Source of the DNA: JAKACA01 sp963735115
GTDB taxonomy: Bacteria > Actinomycetota > Acidimicrobiia > Acidimicrobiales > Bog-793
Direction: 5' to 3'
DNA: 64,000 bases
Assembly: GCA_963735115.1 (NCBI GenBank)
Contig: CAVTJR010000001.1
Location: forward strand, 62,001-126,000
How positions within the stretch are numbered: position 1 is the stretch's first letter; every line of letters starts with the position of its first letter. The position numbers and the translations under genes are program-made. The notes below the pieces were generated by a model. That model was not told the DNA's origin. It ran no database searches and saw only the letters and a list, made by a program, of their open reading frames with translations. This document shows, in pieces, positions 7,908 to 15,339 of the stretch.

Positions 7908-8419
7908 CGGTCTTTTCCTTCGAGTGCGTGACGGAGCTTGGCGAGGCCTCGCTCCAGATGGTTCTGCACCGTTGTGGTCTTTGTCCCGGTCAACTCGGCG
8001 ACCTCTCTCAGTGTCCATCCGAACCCGTGCACCAGCACGACTGCAGTTCGCTGACGGGCTGAAAGTGTCGTGAGGGCGGGAGCAAGGCCCGGCTCGACGA
8101 TTGGATCGTCGTGCTCTTGAGGTACGAACGTGAGAACCGTGCGCCGTCGTCGGGTGCGGCTCTTACCTACCCGAAACAGGTAACCGGGGGCGTTTTCCAT
8201 CTGCGCAACGCGATCCCAGTGCTCCCAAGCGAACGCCAGAGATTCGGCAGTCGCCTCGCGACCTCTTTGGCCCCCGTAGGCAGCGACAAAGGCCCTCCGC
8301 AACTGACATTCGTGCTTTACCACGAACGCGGTGAATTCCTCCCCGGCGTCGGGAGTGCCCGTCGTATCAGCTCCTGATTCGAGGGCATTCCGTCGGTGTG
8401 GCGTCGTGGACCCGGGCAT
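7904..8419 (-). CDS. ECF-type sigma / sigma-like HTH transcription regulator
   Basis: 171 residues from ATG 8419 (GTG 8422 directly before it is equally possible; neither has a Shine-Dalgarno). The C-terminal half is a clear sigma-70 region 4: LSARQRTAVVLVHGFGWTLR, then EVAELTGTKTTTVQNHLERG. The N-terminal half keeps region-2-like features (EEFTAFVVKHECQLRRAFVA, ATAESLAFAWEHW) but is divergent, followed by a basic RTRRRR linker. Its stop overlaps the start of the membrane FG-GAP gene by 4 bp, so the two are co-translated. This is the order usual for an ECF factor and its membrane partner. It likely drives the island genes. Confidence 0.8.
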   Translation of the reverse strand: MPGSTTPHRRNALESGADTTGTPDAGEEFTAFVVKHECQLRRAFVAAYGGQRGREATAESLAFAWEHWDRVAQMENAPGYLFRVGKSRTRRRRTVLTFVPQEHDDPIVEPGLAPALTTLSARQRTAVVLVHGFGWTLREVAELTGTKTTTVQNHLERGLAKLRHALEGKDR

Positions 8420-8473
8420 CACTAGTAGAAAGCGTCGAACGTGCCCGATTTACCACAAGGAATCTGCCGGGGC

Positions 8474-8522
8474 TTACGAGCTGGCGGGGGAGGGCTCGAA
8501 CCTCCAACCTCCTGATCCAAAG
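8474..8522. repeat. Attachment-site copy overlapping the intact tRNA-Gln gene
   Basis: Second copy of the 49-bp direct repeat also found at 3624-3672. It comprises the anticodon loop to the 3' end of tRNA-Gln plus 7 bases beyond it. Because the repeat restores the 3' half, the tRNA remains functional after integration. Confidence 0.85.
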
Positions 8523-8553
8523 TCAGGCGTTCTGCCGATTGAACTACCCGCCA
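8481..8553 (-). tRNA. tRNA-Gln (UUG)
   Basis: 73 nt. The acceptor arm TGGCGGG (5', 8553-8547) pairs with CCCGCCA (8488-8482), and the discriminator is G at 8481. The anticodon arm is CCTGA / TCAGG around the 7-nt loop CTTTGGA, giving anticodon TTG, which reads CAA. The T arm contains GGTTCGAGCC. CCA is not encoded. The 3' half is duplicated at 3624-3672. Confidence 0.95.
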
Positions 8554-8685
8554 TGGGTAGGTGGCCCGTAAGTCAGCCACACGGGCAACTTCACCAGCCT
8601 GGCACACCACGCAGCCCTCGAGGACCGCTCTATTGCGGGGGCGATCCGGACGGCGACCAGGTGGGAGACGTGGTGAAGATCGACC

Positions 8686-9474
8686 TCAACGAGTGGCCGC
8701 CAAGGTGTGGCCGCACGCCCCGCAGTAGATGAGCGTGACGCTCGACAAGCCTCGGCGGCGACTGGAGGTACTCGACGCCTCTGATGCCACCGTTGCGGTG
8801 GCGAGCACGTCGGTCAGGCGCTCCCCGCAACTCGGGCACAACGGTGGAGTCACCGCCGGCACCGGGCGGGCATCGGCTTGACGACGTCCGTCCTCCGAGG
8901 CGGCGACCGCGACCGGTGCGGTCGTGCGATCACCGCCCCCGCCGCCGAGTTCACTCGGGCTCACCTCAGCCCGCATGCCGCCCTCCCCCAGGAAGCCCTC
9001 GGCGGACTCACGCGCCTCATGGACTTCCTCCCGCAGCTCCGCGAGGTCGACACCCATGTCTCGAAGCACGAGCGCAGCCACACCGCTCGCCTGCCGAATG
9101 ATGCCGAGCAACAAGTGCTCAGGCCGGATTTCGTCGTCCTCGAGAGCCTCGGCTTCACTGCCCGCCAGCGTGAGCACCTGCTTGGCACGAGCCGTCAGCG
9201 GCTGGGCGTTCTCGGGCCCTCCCTCGGCCCCGCTGCCTGGCCGGGCGACCTGGGCCCTTACCTCCACGGCAACGATGCCGTGCTTGGCGAGCAACGGCGC
9301 CGCGATGTCGTCGTCGCAGGCAAGCAGTCCGAGCAGAATGTGCTCGGTTCCGGTGAACTCGTGTCGCAGGCCGAGGGCCTCCTGCTTCGCGATGACAAGA
9401 ACCTTCTCGCTCTCGGCGCTGAGGGCATCCACAGCCTCCGACGCTACCCGTCCGCCCTCTCTCACCCGCGGCAA
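8686..9474 (-). CDS. Double Clp-N domain protein with C-terminal zinc ribbon, no ATPase
   Basis: 262 residues if started at TTG 9474; an internal GTG (9465 or 9432) is possible because the first Clp repeat begins at about residue 17. Two Clp N-terminal repeats are visible: ESEKVLVIAKQEA with TGTEHILLGLL, and ARAKQVLTLAGSEAEALED with RPEHLLLGII. A Gly/Ala-rich linker follows, then a CPSC ... CGAC zinc ribbon at the C-terminus. There is no Walker motif, so it cannot unfold proteins itself. Such proteins may act as adaptors or decoys for ClpC-type unfoldases. It stands alone between tRNA-Gln and the bS22 gene. Confidence 0.8.
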   Translation of the reverse strand: MPRVREGGRVASEAVDALSAESEKVLVIAKQEALGLRHEFTGTEHILLGLLACDDDIAAPLLAKHGIVAVEVRAQVARPGSGAEGGPENAQPLTARAKQVLTLAGSEAEALEDDEIRPEHLLLGIIRQASGVAALVLRDMGVDLAELREEVHEARESAEGFLGEGGMRAEVSPSELGGGGGDRTTAPVAVAASEDGRRQADARPVPAVTPPLCPSCGERLTDVLATATVASEASSTSSRRRGLSSVTLIYCGACGHTLAATR

Positions 9475-9563
9475 CCGGCGGTGCTCAGAGGAGCTCGTTC
9501 CTCCCCATGATCCGGGTGGCGCGGACGACCCAACCCCCCGGAGCGGCTAACGTCACCCAGGTC

Positions 9564-9665
9564 ATGGGTTCCCTCATCAAGAAGCGCCGCAAGCGCATGC
9601 GCAAGAAGAAGCACAAGAAGATGCTGAAGCGCACACGCTGGCAGCGTCGAGCTGCCGGCAAGTAA
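9564..9665 (+). CDS. Small ribosomal subunit protein bS22 (AURKAIP1/COX24-domain)
   Basis: 33 residues starting MGSLIKKRRKRMRKKKHKKM and ending RRAAGK. This matches the very short, extremely basic actinobacterial protein with the AURKAIP1/COX24 motif, known from mycobacterial ribosome structures as bS22. The start ATG 9564 is unambiguous, with TAA at 9663-9665. The gene is short enough to be missed by automatic callers. It converges on ispE across a small tandem array. Confidence 0.9.
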   Translation: MGSLIKKRRKRMRKKKHKKMLKRTRWQRRAAGK

Positions 9666-9675
9666 CTCCCCTCTT

Positions 9676-9747
9676 CGGCGATCGCCCGGTCGGCGATCGC
9701 CCGGTCACGATCGTCAGGCCACGATCGTCCGGTCACGATCGTCCGGT
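9676..9747. repeat. Short tandem array between bS22 and ispE
   Basis: Two 15-bp copies of CGGCGATCGCCCGGT (9676-9690, 9691-9705) are followed by three 14-bp copies of the type CACGATCGTCCGGT (9706-9747, the first with one difference). The array overlaps the last codons and stop of ispE. The core CGATCG is palindromic. Confidence 0.8.
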
Positions 9748-10533
9748 CCGATCGCCAGCTGACGACGCCGGGACCGTCCGTACGAGCTGTACGAGCGCCG
9801 GCGCGCCGGCGGCGAGCACAGCGGCAGACACCCGCTGCTGAAGCTCGGTCATCTCGCCATACTCGCCCTCCCACCACCACGTCCCCCCGCTGCCGGCAAG
9901 GCGTGGTCGCCTCCGAGCGACATCGGCGAGGAGGTCTCGCCACCAGGCGAGTCGCGGTTCGACCTGCAGCGCCGCCGGCTCGAGATCATTGCCAAACTCG
10001 CCTGCTGGGCCCCCGAGGGCGTCCCAAGCGGTGTAGACGGCCATCGTCGAGACGCTCAGCTGCGGGACAACGAGCAGGACATCGGCGTGCTCGTACGGGA
10101 GCGGCTCGATGACGTCGCCGATGCCCCCGACGAGCGCCCGGCCCCCGCGAAGGCAGAAGGGCACGTCCGCACCCAGGCTTACCGCCACCTCCAGATCCGA
10201 GCACTTCGCCCAACGGAGCACAGCGGCGGCGTCGGCCGATCCTCCTCCGAGCCCTGCGCCTGCAGGAATCCGTTTGCGCAGCCGCACATAGGCTTGTTTA
10301 CCGACGGCACGAAGCGCCCGCGCCACGAGGTTGTCGCCCGGGTCGAGGAACGGCGGGACCACCGGCTGGCCGAGCCAGCTCACGTCGTCGACGACCTCCA
10401 AGCCGTCTCCCGCTGAGAACTCGAGCTCGTCGCCGAGGTCGAGCGCGACCATCTCCGCCTCGAGGAGGTGATAGCCGTCCGGGCGACGCCCCACCACCTT
10501 CAACCGGCGCGTCAATTTCGCCGGCGCCCTCAC
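9733..10533 (-). CDS. ispE: 4-diphosphocytidyl-2-C-methyl-D-erythritol kinase
   Basis: 266 residues from GTG 10533, which overlaps the rsmA stop by GTGA; longer upstream starts lie inside rsmA. It phosphorylates CDP-methylerythritol in the MEP isoprenoid pathway, the same pathway as dxs at 38165-40153. The N-terminal APAKL...RRPDGYHLL is the GHMP-kinase substrate motif, and PAGAGLGGGSADAAA (residues about 86-100) is the ATP-binding loop. The motif after APAK lacks the usual Asn (LTRRLKV), as in some other actinobacterial enzymes. The C-terminus runs into the tandem array. The C-terminal motif LAGSGGTWWW replaces the common G-S-G-P-T/A loop. Confidence 0.9.
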   Translation of the reverse strand: MRAPAKLTRRLKVVGRRPDGYHLLEAEMVALDLGDELEFSAGDGLEVVDDVSWLGQPVVPPFLDPGDNLVARALRAVGKQAYVRLRKRIPAGAGLGGGSADAAAVLRWAKCSDLEVAVSLGADVPFCLRGGRALVGGIGDVIEPLPYEHADVLLVVPQLSVSTMAVYTAWDALGGPAGEFGNDLEPAALQVEPRLAWWRDLLADVARRRPRLAGSGGTWWWEGEYGEMTELQQRVSAAVLAAGAPALVQLVRTVPASSAGDRTGRS

Positions 10534-11402
10534 AACGGCGGTACCGGTTCCCCGCTCTCGATCAGCCGCTTGCACTGGGCCAGCTTGCCCCAAGTCTCCA
10601 CGCCAAGCTCCTCCGGGCGGCGCGTGGGCGCCACCCCCGCGCCGGCAAAGGCCTCCGCCCCGACTAGGCCCGCCAGGGAGCGACGCAGCATCTTGCGCCG
10701 CCCGGAGAAACCCGCCCTCACCAACGCATCGATCTCCTCGAAGCTCGCCACGCTCGTCGGAACGGCGGGGGCGGGGCGTCGAACGATCTCGACGAGGACG
10801 GACTCGACGTTCGGGCGCGGCAGGAAGACGTCCGCCGGCACGCGTCCCACGACCTTGGCCTCGGCGAAATAGGCGACGCGAACCGAGACGGCGCCGTAGG
10901 CGCGCGATCCGGGCGGAGCTGCCAGGCGCTCACCGACTTCTCGCTGCACCATCACGAGCATGCGGCTGACGCACGGCACCCCTACGAGGAGATCGGCGAC
11001 GAGCGGAGTGGCGATGTTGTACGGGAGGTTGGCGACGAGCACCCACGGTCGCGGGTCCTTGCCCGCACCCAGCAACCCCGCCCAGTCACAGGACATGGCG
11101 TCAGCCCTCACGACGGTGACGCCGAGCGGTTCCACGAGCTCTCGCAGCACCGGCTCGAGATAGCGGTCGATCTCGACTGCGAGCACCTCGGCGCCGGTGG
11201 CAGCGAGCGCCATCGTGAGGGATCCGAGCCCGGCGCCGATCTCTACGACGCGGTCGCCCGCACCCACGGCTGCCAGGCGAGCCACCCGCTCGACGAGGTT
11301 GGGATCCGCGACGAAGTTCTGGCCGAGCGCCCGCGATGGCGAGATCCCGTGCTCGGCCAACAGCGCCGAGATCTCCGCCCGCCCGAGCGGCCGACGGCTC
11401 AT
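10530..11402 (-). CDS. rsmA: 16S rRNA dimethyladenosine transferase KsgA
   Basis: 290 residues. It dimethylates two adjacent adenines near the 3' end of 16S rRNA during small-subunit assembly. Motif I is VVEIGAGLGSLT (about residues 51-62), the acidic ribose-binding motif is VEID (about 76-79), and the catalytic NLPY tetrad sits in VLVANLPYNIATPL. The C-terminal helical domain includes SGRRKMLRRSL. It is directly upstream of and overlaps ispE by 4 bp, a frequent actinobacterial pair. Length is normal for the family. Confidence 0.95.
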   Translation of the reverse strand: MSRRPLGRAEISALLAEHGISPSRALGQNFVADPNLVERVARLAAVGAGDRVVEIGAGLGSLTMALAATGAEVLAVEIDRYLEPVLRELVEPLGVTVVRADAMSCDWAGLLGAGKDPRPWVLVANLPYNIATPLVADLLVGVPCVSRMLVMVQREVGERLAAPPGSRAYGAVSVRVAYFAEAKVVGRVPADVFLPRPNVESVLVEIVRRPAPAVPTSVASFEEIDALVRAGFSGRRKMLRRSLAGLVGAEAFAGAGVAPTRRPEELGVETWGKLAQCKRLIESGEPVPPL

Positions 11403-11466
11403 GTGATGGGCTCTGGCGTGACTAGGCGCAGCCGAGGGCAGGGGTTGACGTCATCGGCGGCATCCC

Positions 11467-12408
11467 TCACCCGTGCAGGTCGAACACCACAGCGGCGTTG
11501 GACGTCGTCGCCTGCGCGATGGCGGTGTCGTCCAACCCTTTCAAGGTGGCGATCTGGGCACCGATGATGGGCACGTACGAGGGCTCATTCGGCTTGCCGC
11601 GATGCGGCACCGGCGTGAGGAAGGGGGCGTCCGTCTCCACCAGCAGCCGATCCAGCGGGCACATCGTCGCCGCTTCACGAACAGCAGACGCCGTCGCGAA
11701 CGTGACGATCCCGCTGAACGACAGGTAGCCACCCCGATCCAGGCAAGCTTGCGCCTCACCGGGCCCGCCCGTGAAGCAATGGAAGATGAGACGCGGCGGC
11801 ACGCCTTCCCGGTCGATGATCGCCAAGGTGTCGTCCCAGGCCTCTCGAGTGTGGATGACGAGCGCCAAAGAGAACTGTTGGGCGAAGGCGATCTGGGCGG
11901 CGAAGGCGTCCCGCTGGGCGGCACGGGGCGAGTGGTCGTAGTGATAGTCGAGTCCGCACTCGCCGACGGCCGCCACGCGGGAGGTGGACAAGCCTGCCGA
12001 GTAGAGCTCTCGCAAGAAGCGGCCTACTCCGCCAACACCGCTACTGGCGTCGTGCGGGTGCAGCCCGACCGTCGACCAGATCTCGACGGGAGGAGCACCT
12101 GTTCCGCTCAGAGCGGCCGCCACGCTGGCGCCTTCCCGCGAGCTCGCCTCGTCAGTGCCGACGAACACCATCCGCCGAGCTCCGGATTGGCGGCCACGCT
12201 CGAGGACACCGTGGAGATCATCGGAGGACTGCATGTGGCAGTGGCTGTCGGTCCACAGCGGCGGCGCGGAGGTCCCACCCGGGCGACGGGCCTTCTCCTC
12301 GGTCGTGCCGGTGACGGCGGCCGAGTCGACGCTCGACGCAGACTCGCTCGTCTCTCCGGCGACACCGCGCCGGTGCCGCCCGCCGCCGAAGATGCGCGCC
12401 CGCTTCAT
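11467..12408 (-). CDS. tatD: TatD-family metal-dependent DNase
   Basis: 313 residues from ATG 12408, which has an AGGTGG ribosome-binding site; a longer frame to 12483 is open but has no support. After a low-complexity extension of about 50 residues the TIM-barrel begins with TDSHCHM, the first metal-binding His pair. Other ligands follow: VGLHPHDA, GECGLDYHYD (Glu), IHTREA, FHCFTG and LVETDAPFLTP (Asp). The family are 3'-5' exonucleases or deoxyribonucleases. It sits between metG and rsmA, the common actinobacterial order metG - tatD - rsmA - ispE. Confidence 0.9.
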   Translation of the reverse strand: MKRARIFGGGRHRRGVAGETSESASSVDSAAVTGTTEEKARRPGGTSAPPLWTDSHCHMQSSDDLHGVLERGRQSGARRMVFVGTDEASSREGASVAAALSGTGAPPVEIWSTVGLHPHDASSGVGGVGRFLRELYSAGLSTSRVAAVGECGLDYHYDHSPRAAQRDAFAAQIAFAQQFSLALVIHTREAWDDTLAIIDREGVPPRLIFHCFTGGPGEAQACLDRGGYLSFSGIVTFATASAVREAATMCPLDRLLVETDAPFLTPVPHRGKPNEPSYVPIIGAQIATLKGLDDTAIAQATTSNAAVVFDLHG

Positions 12409-12513
12409 TCTGCGACCACCTGCCGGCGGGGGAAGAGGGGAGCGCCCTTCTCGACGGGCAGACCACCTGGGTAGCCGCCCCACGCAAGCACGCCGCTCTC
12501 GCCGGCATTGCCG

Positions 12514-13944
12514 TCAGCGCCGGGGGCGCCCTTCAGCCCGATGCGACGCCAGAATCTCCGGCGCCCCATCGCGAATCACTGGTGAGATGAGCACGGCCAC
12601 GATTCGTAGCACCTCCAGGGCGTCACCGAGGACCCCATCGACCTCGGGTCCGGGTTCCAACTTCCAGGGCTCGACCGCCTCGAGCTCGGCGTTGGCCGCC
12701 CGGATCATCCTCCAGGTCGCCTCGAGCCCCTCGTGCGGGGCAAAACCTCGCCAGTGGGCGGTGACAGCAGGCGTCACCTCGGCGGCCACCTCGGCCAGAC
12801 GCGAGCCGGCAGCAGCCGTGCGGGGCGCGGGCCCGATGCCGGCGCACTTCGATGCCACTACGTTGCTGACCCGCGACAGCAGGTTGCCGAGGTTGTTGGC
12901 GAGATCCGAGTTGTAGCGGGCGATGAGGCCCTCATAGGTGAACTCGCCGTCAGAACCGAGACCCACTTCCCGCAGCAGGTAGTAGCGCAGGGCGTCGTCA
13001 CCGATGTCGGCAGCGAGCTCAACGGGGTAGACCTGGTTGTAGGCGCTCTTGGCCATCTTCTTGCCCCCGACGAGAAGAAACCCGCTGACCACGTACGAAG
13101 CAGGCGGGTCGATGCCGGCGGCCATGCACATCGCCGGCCACCACACGCAGTGGAAGCGGATGATGTCCTTGCCGATCAAATGGCAGACCGCCGGCCACCA
13201 CTTCTCAAAGCGCGCCGGGTCGCTCCCGTAGCCGATGGCGGAGATGTAGTTGACGAGGGCGTCGTACCACACATAGAAGACGTGACCCTCGTCCCAGGGA
13301 ACCGGGATCCCCCAGTCGATGGACGTCCGCGTTATCGAGATGTCCTGCAAGCCACCCCGGATGATGCCAAGGGCCTCGTTGCGCCGAGTCTCCGGGTAGA
13401 TGGCGGTCGGATGCCCCTCGTACCACTCGAGCAGCCGGTCGGAGAAGCGGCTCAGTTCGAAGAACCAGTTCTCCTCGCTGAACCACTCGACGGGGCGCTC
13501 GTGCACCGGGCAGAGCTGGCCGGGCAGGAGTTCGCCCTCGTTGTAGTACGCCTCGCAGGAGACGCAGTACCAGCCCTCGTAGGTGCCCTTGCGGAGGTAG
13601 CCGTTGTCGTAGATCGCCTGCATGAACACCTGCACGCTGCGGTGATGGCGCTCCTCTGTCGTGCGGATGAAGTCGTCATTCGAGATCCGCAGCTGTGCCC
13701 AGGCGTCCCTGAACCGCTGCGAGAGCAGATCGGTCCACTCCTTCGGCGGCATGTCGTTCTCCTGGGCCGAACGAAGGACCTTGAGACCGTGCTCGTCGGT
13801 CCCGGTCAGGAAGAGGACCTCGTCCCCCTCCAGACGGTGCCAGCCGGCCAGGGCGTCGGCGACGATCGTGGCATACCCGTTGCCGAGATGAGGGACATCG
13901 TTGACGTAGAAGATCGGAGTGGTCACATAGAAGCGGCCGGGCAT
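12514..13944 (-). CDS. metG: Methionyl-tRNA synthetase
   Basis: 476 residues. The class I signature is HLGN near residue 19 in FYVNDVPHLGNGYATI. The connective peptide holds Cys residues in CVSCEAYYNEGELLPGQLC, part of a metal knuckle. The second signature is KKMAKS in FLLVGGKKMAKSAYNQV, where the usual KMSKS serine is Ala. The anticodon-binding helical domain is present (NNLGNLLSRVSN). It lacks the C-terminal dimerisation domain of longer homologues, which is usual for the short form. Its start is 9 bases downstream of the rsmI stop, so the two are probably cotranscribed. Confidence 0.95.
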   Translation of the reverse strand: MPGRFYVTTPIFYVNDVPHLGNGYATIVADALAGWHRLEGDEVLFLTGTDEHGLKVLRSAQENDMPPKEWTDLLSQRFRDAWAQLRISNDDFIRTTEERHHRSVQVFMQAIYDNGYLRKGTYEGWYCVSCEAYYNEGELLPGQLCPVHERPVEWFSEENWFFELSRFSDRLLEWYEGHPTAIYPETRRNEALGIIRGGLQDISITRTSIDWGIPVPWDEGHVFYVWYDALVNYISAIGYGSDPARFEKWWPAVCHLIGKDIIRFHCVWWPAMCMAAGIDPPASYVVSGFLLVGGKKMAKSAYNQVYPVELAADIGDDALRYYLLREVGLGSDGEFTYEGLIARYNSDLANNLGNLLSRVSNVVASKCAGIGPAPRTAAAGSRLAEVAAEVTPAVTAHWRGFAPHEGLEATWRMIRAANAELEAVEPWKLEPGPEVDGVLGDALEVLRIVAVLISPVIRDGAPEILASHRAEGRPRR

Positions 13945-13953
13945 CCGGCGAGC

Positions 13954-14853
13954 CTACCGATCCCCGACCGGCCCACCTTGCGAGCCGGCGGGCCGAATGG
14001 CGGCCTCGTACACGGTGCTGCGGGCGACGCCGAGTCGTCCCGCCACCTCGCGAACGGCGTCGCGCCGGGACGCCCCTGAGGCCACGCGTTCGGACACGGC
14101 CTCTGCGAGGTCATGACTGCTCGGGACGTCGAGCGGCGGCGCATCGGCCGCCTGGCCATCGACGACGAGCACGAATTCGCCCCTCGGCACCGTGACGGCG
14201 AAATGGCTGACGGCCTCCGCCAGCGTCGAGCGACGCACCTCCTCGTGCAACTTCGTCAGCTCGCGGCAGACGGCGACGCGTCGCTCCGGCCCGCAGGCCT
14301 GCACGAGATCGGCCAGGGTGGCGGCCAGGCGCTGCGGCGACTCGTAGCAGATGCTCGGACACGGCGAGGAGGCGACGTCGGCGAGCCGGACACGCCGCTC
14401 TCCTCCCTTGCGGGGAAGAAACCCCTCGAACCGCCAACGCCCGATCCCCATTCCGGAGACGACGATCGCCGCCAGCACCGCAGAGGGTCCCGGAATGACG
14501 CTCACACGGACGCCGGCCTCGGCTGCCGCCGCCACGAGTCGCTCACCGGGATCGGAGACGGCAGGCGTGCCCGCATCGCTCACGAGCGCAACGAGGTGGC
14601 CGGAGATGAGCTCCTCGAGCAACATCGGCAGGCGGCTTGCTTCGTTGTGGGCGTGCAACGAGAGCATTCGCCGCGTCGTGATCCCGAGCCGCTTCAGCAT
14701 CGTGCCGGTGTGCCGCGTGTCCTCACAGCACACGACGTCGGCCGCAGACAGCGTGGCGGCCGCCCGCGGCGAGAGGTCGCCGAGGTTGCCGATCGGGGTC
14801 GAGACGAGCACGAGCTCCCCGCCCGTCCCATCTCCCGCCGGCGAGTCGCTCAC
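13954..14853 (-). CDS. rsmI: 16S rRNA (cytidine-2'-O)-methyltransferase RsmI
   Basis: 299 residues from GTG 14853. It 2'-O-methylates a conserved cytidine of 16S rRNA. The tetrapyrrole-methylase fold is clear: LVSTPIGNLGDLSPRA at the start, CCEDTRHT, LVSDAGTPAVSDPGERLV (SAM site) and VIPGPSAVLAA. The C-terminus ends in a small helix-turn-helix-like segment (SRRDAVREVAGRLGVARSTV). Its start codon overlaps the restored stop of the DUF192 gene by GTGA, so the two form one unit with metG downstream. Confidence 0.95.
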   Translation of the reverse strand: MSDSPAGDGTGGELVLVSTPIGNLGDLSPRAAATLSAADVVCCEDTRHTGTMLKRLGITTRRMLSLHAHNEASRLPMLLEELISGHLVALVSDAGTPAVSDPGERLVAAAAEAGVRVSVIPGPSAVLAAIVVSGMGIGRWRFEGFLPRKGGERRVRLADVASSPCPSICYESPQRLAATLADLVQACGPERRVAVCRELTKLHEEVRRSTLAEAVSHFAVTVPRGEFVLVVDGQAADAPPLDVPSSHDLAEAVSERVASGASRRDAVREVAGRLGVARSTVYEAAIRPAGSQGGPVGDR

Positions 14854-15180
14854 TCCTTCACCTCCAGGCGATCACCCACTTTGAGGCCCCATCGCTCGAA
14901 GGCCCCTGCCTCTGCCTCGAGCACCGAGCGGGTGTGGAGACGAGGACAGCGCCATCCAGTGCCTGCGAAGCGTCACGGTGTCGACGACAACGAGACCCTT
15001 GTCGAGGAAGGCCACGTCGATGGCGAAGCGCATCCCGACGGAGTGGACGCCCCGCGTATGAGTCAGCAGCATGGCCCCGGCCGTCCCCGAGCGCCCGAGC
15101 AGTCCACGGTTGCGGGACAGGAACGTGTCGGCGATCTCGAGGCTCGCCAGCACCTGCCCGTCGCGTAGCAACCACGCCAT
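14850..15180 (-). pseudogene. DUF192 family protein, apparent single-base frameshift
   Basis: Start ATG 15180 gives MAWLLRDGQVLASLEIADTF and the family core LLTHTRGVHSVGMRFAIDVA. After VTLRRHWMAL the frame runs into unrelated sequence and stops at 14872. Dropping one base near 14946 restores PRLHTRSVLEAEAGAFERWG and then LKVGDRLEV, with a stop at 14850-14852 that overlaps the rsmI GTG by 4 bp. The restored length (109 residues) and junction argue the gene was intact and the insertion may be a sequence error. DUF192 proteins are small and of uncertain function. The start lacks a Shine-Dalgarno and may be leaderless. Confidence 0.8.
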
Positions 15181-15225
15181 AGGGGGATTCTGGCATGCAA
15201 AGCGACCGCTACACTTCCCGGCACT

Positions 15226-15309
15226 GTGTCGAAGCGAACCACGAAGCGGAAGCTGCGCAAGAAGAAGAAGGCGAACCACGGCAAGAAGCCGAACTGCGGC
15301 CGGGGCTGA
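15226..15309 (+). CDS. Large ribosomal subunit protein bL37 (actinobacterial)
   Basis: 27 residues from GTG 15226: MSKRTTKRKLRKKKKANHGK, ending KPNCGRG. The pattern of basic residues followed by ANHGK-PN is that of the tiny actinobacterial ribosomal protein bL37 described from mycobacterial ribosomes. This copy has three extra residues at the C-terminus. A TACACT -10-like hexamer at 15210-15215 lies close to the start, suggesting a leaderless or near-leaderless mRNA. The gene is divergent from the DUF192 gene, 45 bases away. Confidence 0.8.
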   Translation: MSKRTTKRKLRKKKKANHGKKPNCGRG

Positions 15310-15339
15310 GCCCTCAGCCGCTGCAGGTGGCCGTTGCCG

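Larger units (their letters stand above)
3624..8522. mobile_element. tRNA-Gln-associated genomic island (about 4.85 kb)
   Basis: Bounded by perfect 49-bp direct repeats of the tRNA-Gln 3' half. It holds three minus-strand genes: a sigma-like regulator, a membrane FG-GAP protein and a secreted YVTN propeller. No integrase, excisionase or replication gene is seen. The interval 3673-3968 next to the distal repeat, where an integrase would be expected, has no recognisable gene. The element is therefore either a decayed island, one mobilised by an integrase elsewhere, or an internal deletion product. An IS481 remnant abuts the distal repeat from outside. Confidence 0.7.

Noticed and set aside
11473..12474. 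Plus-strand frame of 333 codons
   Set aside because: Antisense to tatD, whose catalytic motifs are complete on the minus strand.
12733..14079. Plus-strand frame of 448 codons
   Set aside because: Antisense to metG; no family resemblance.
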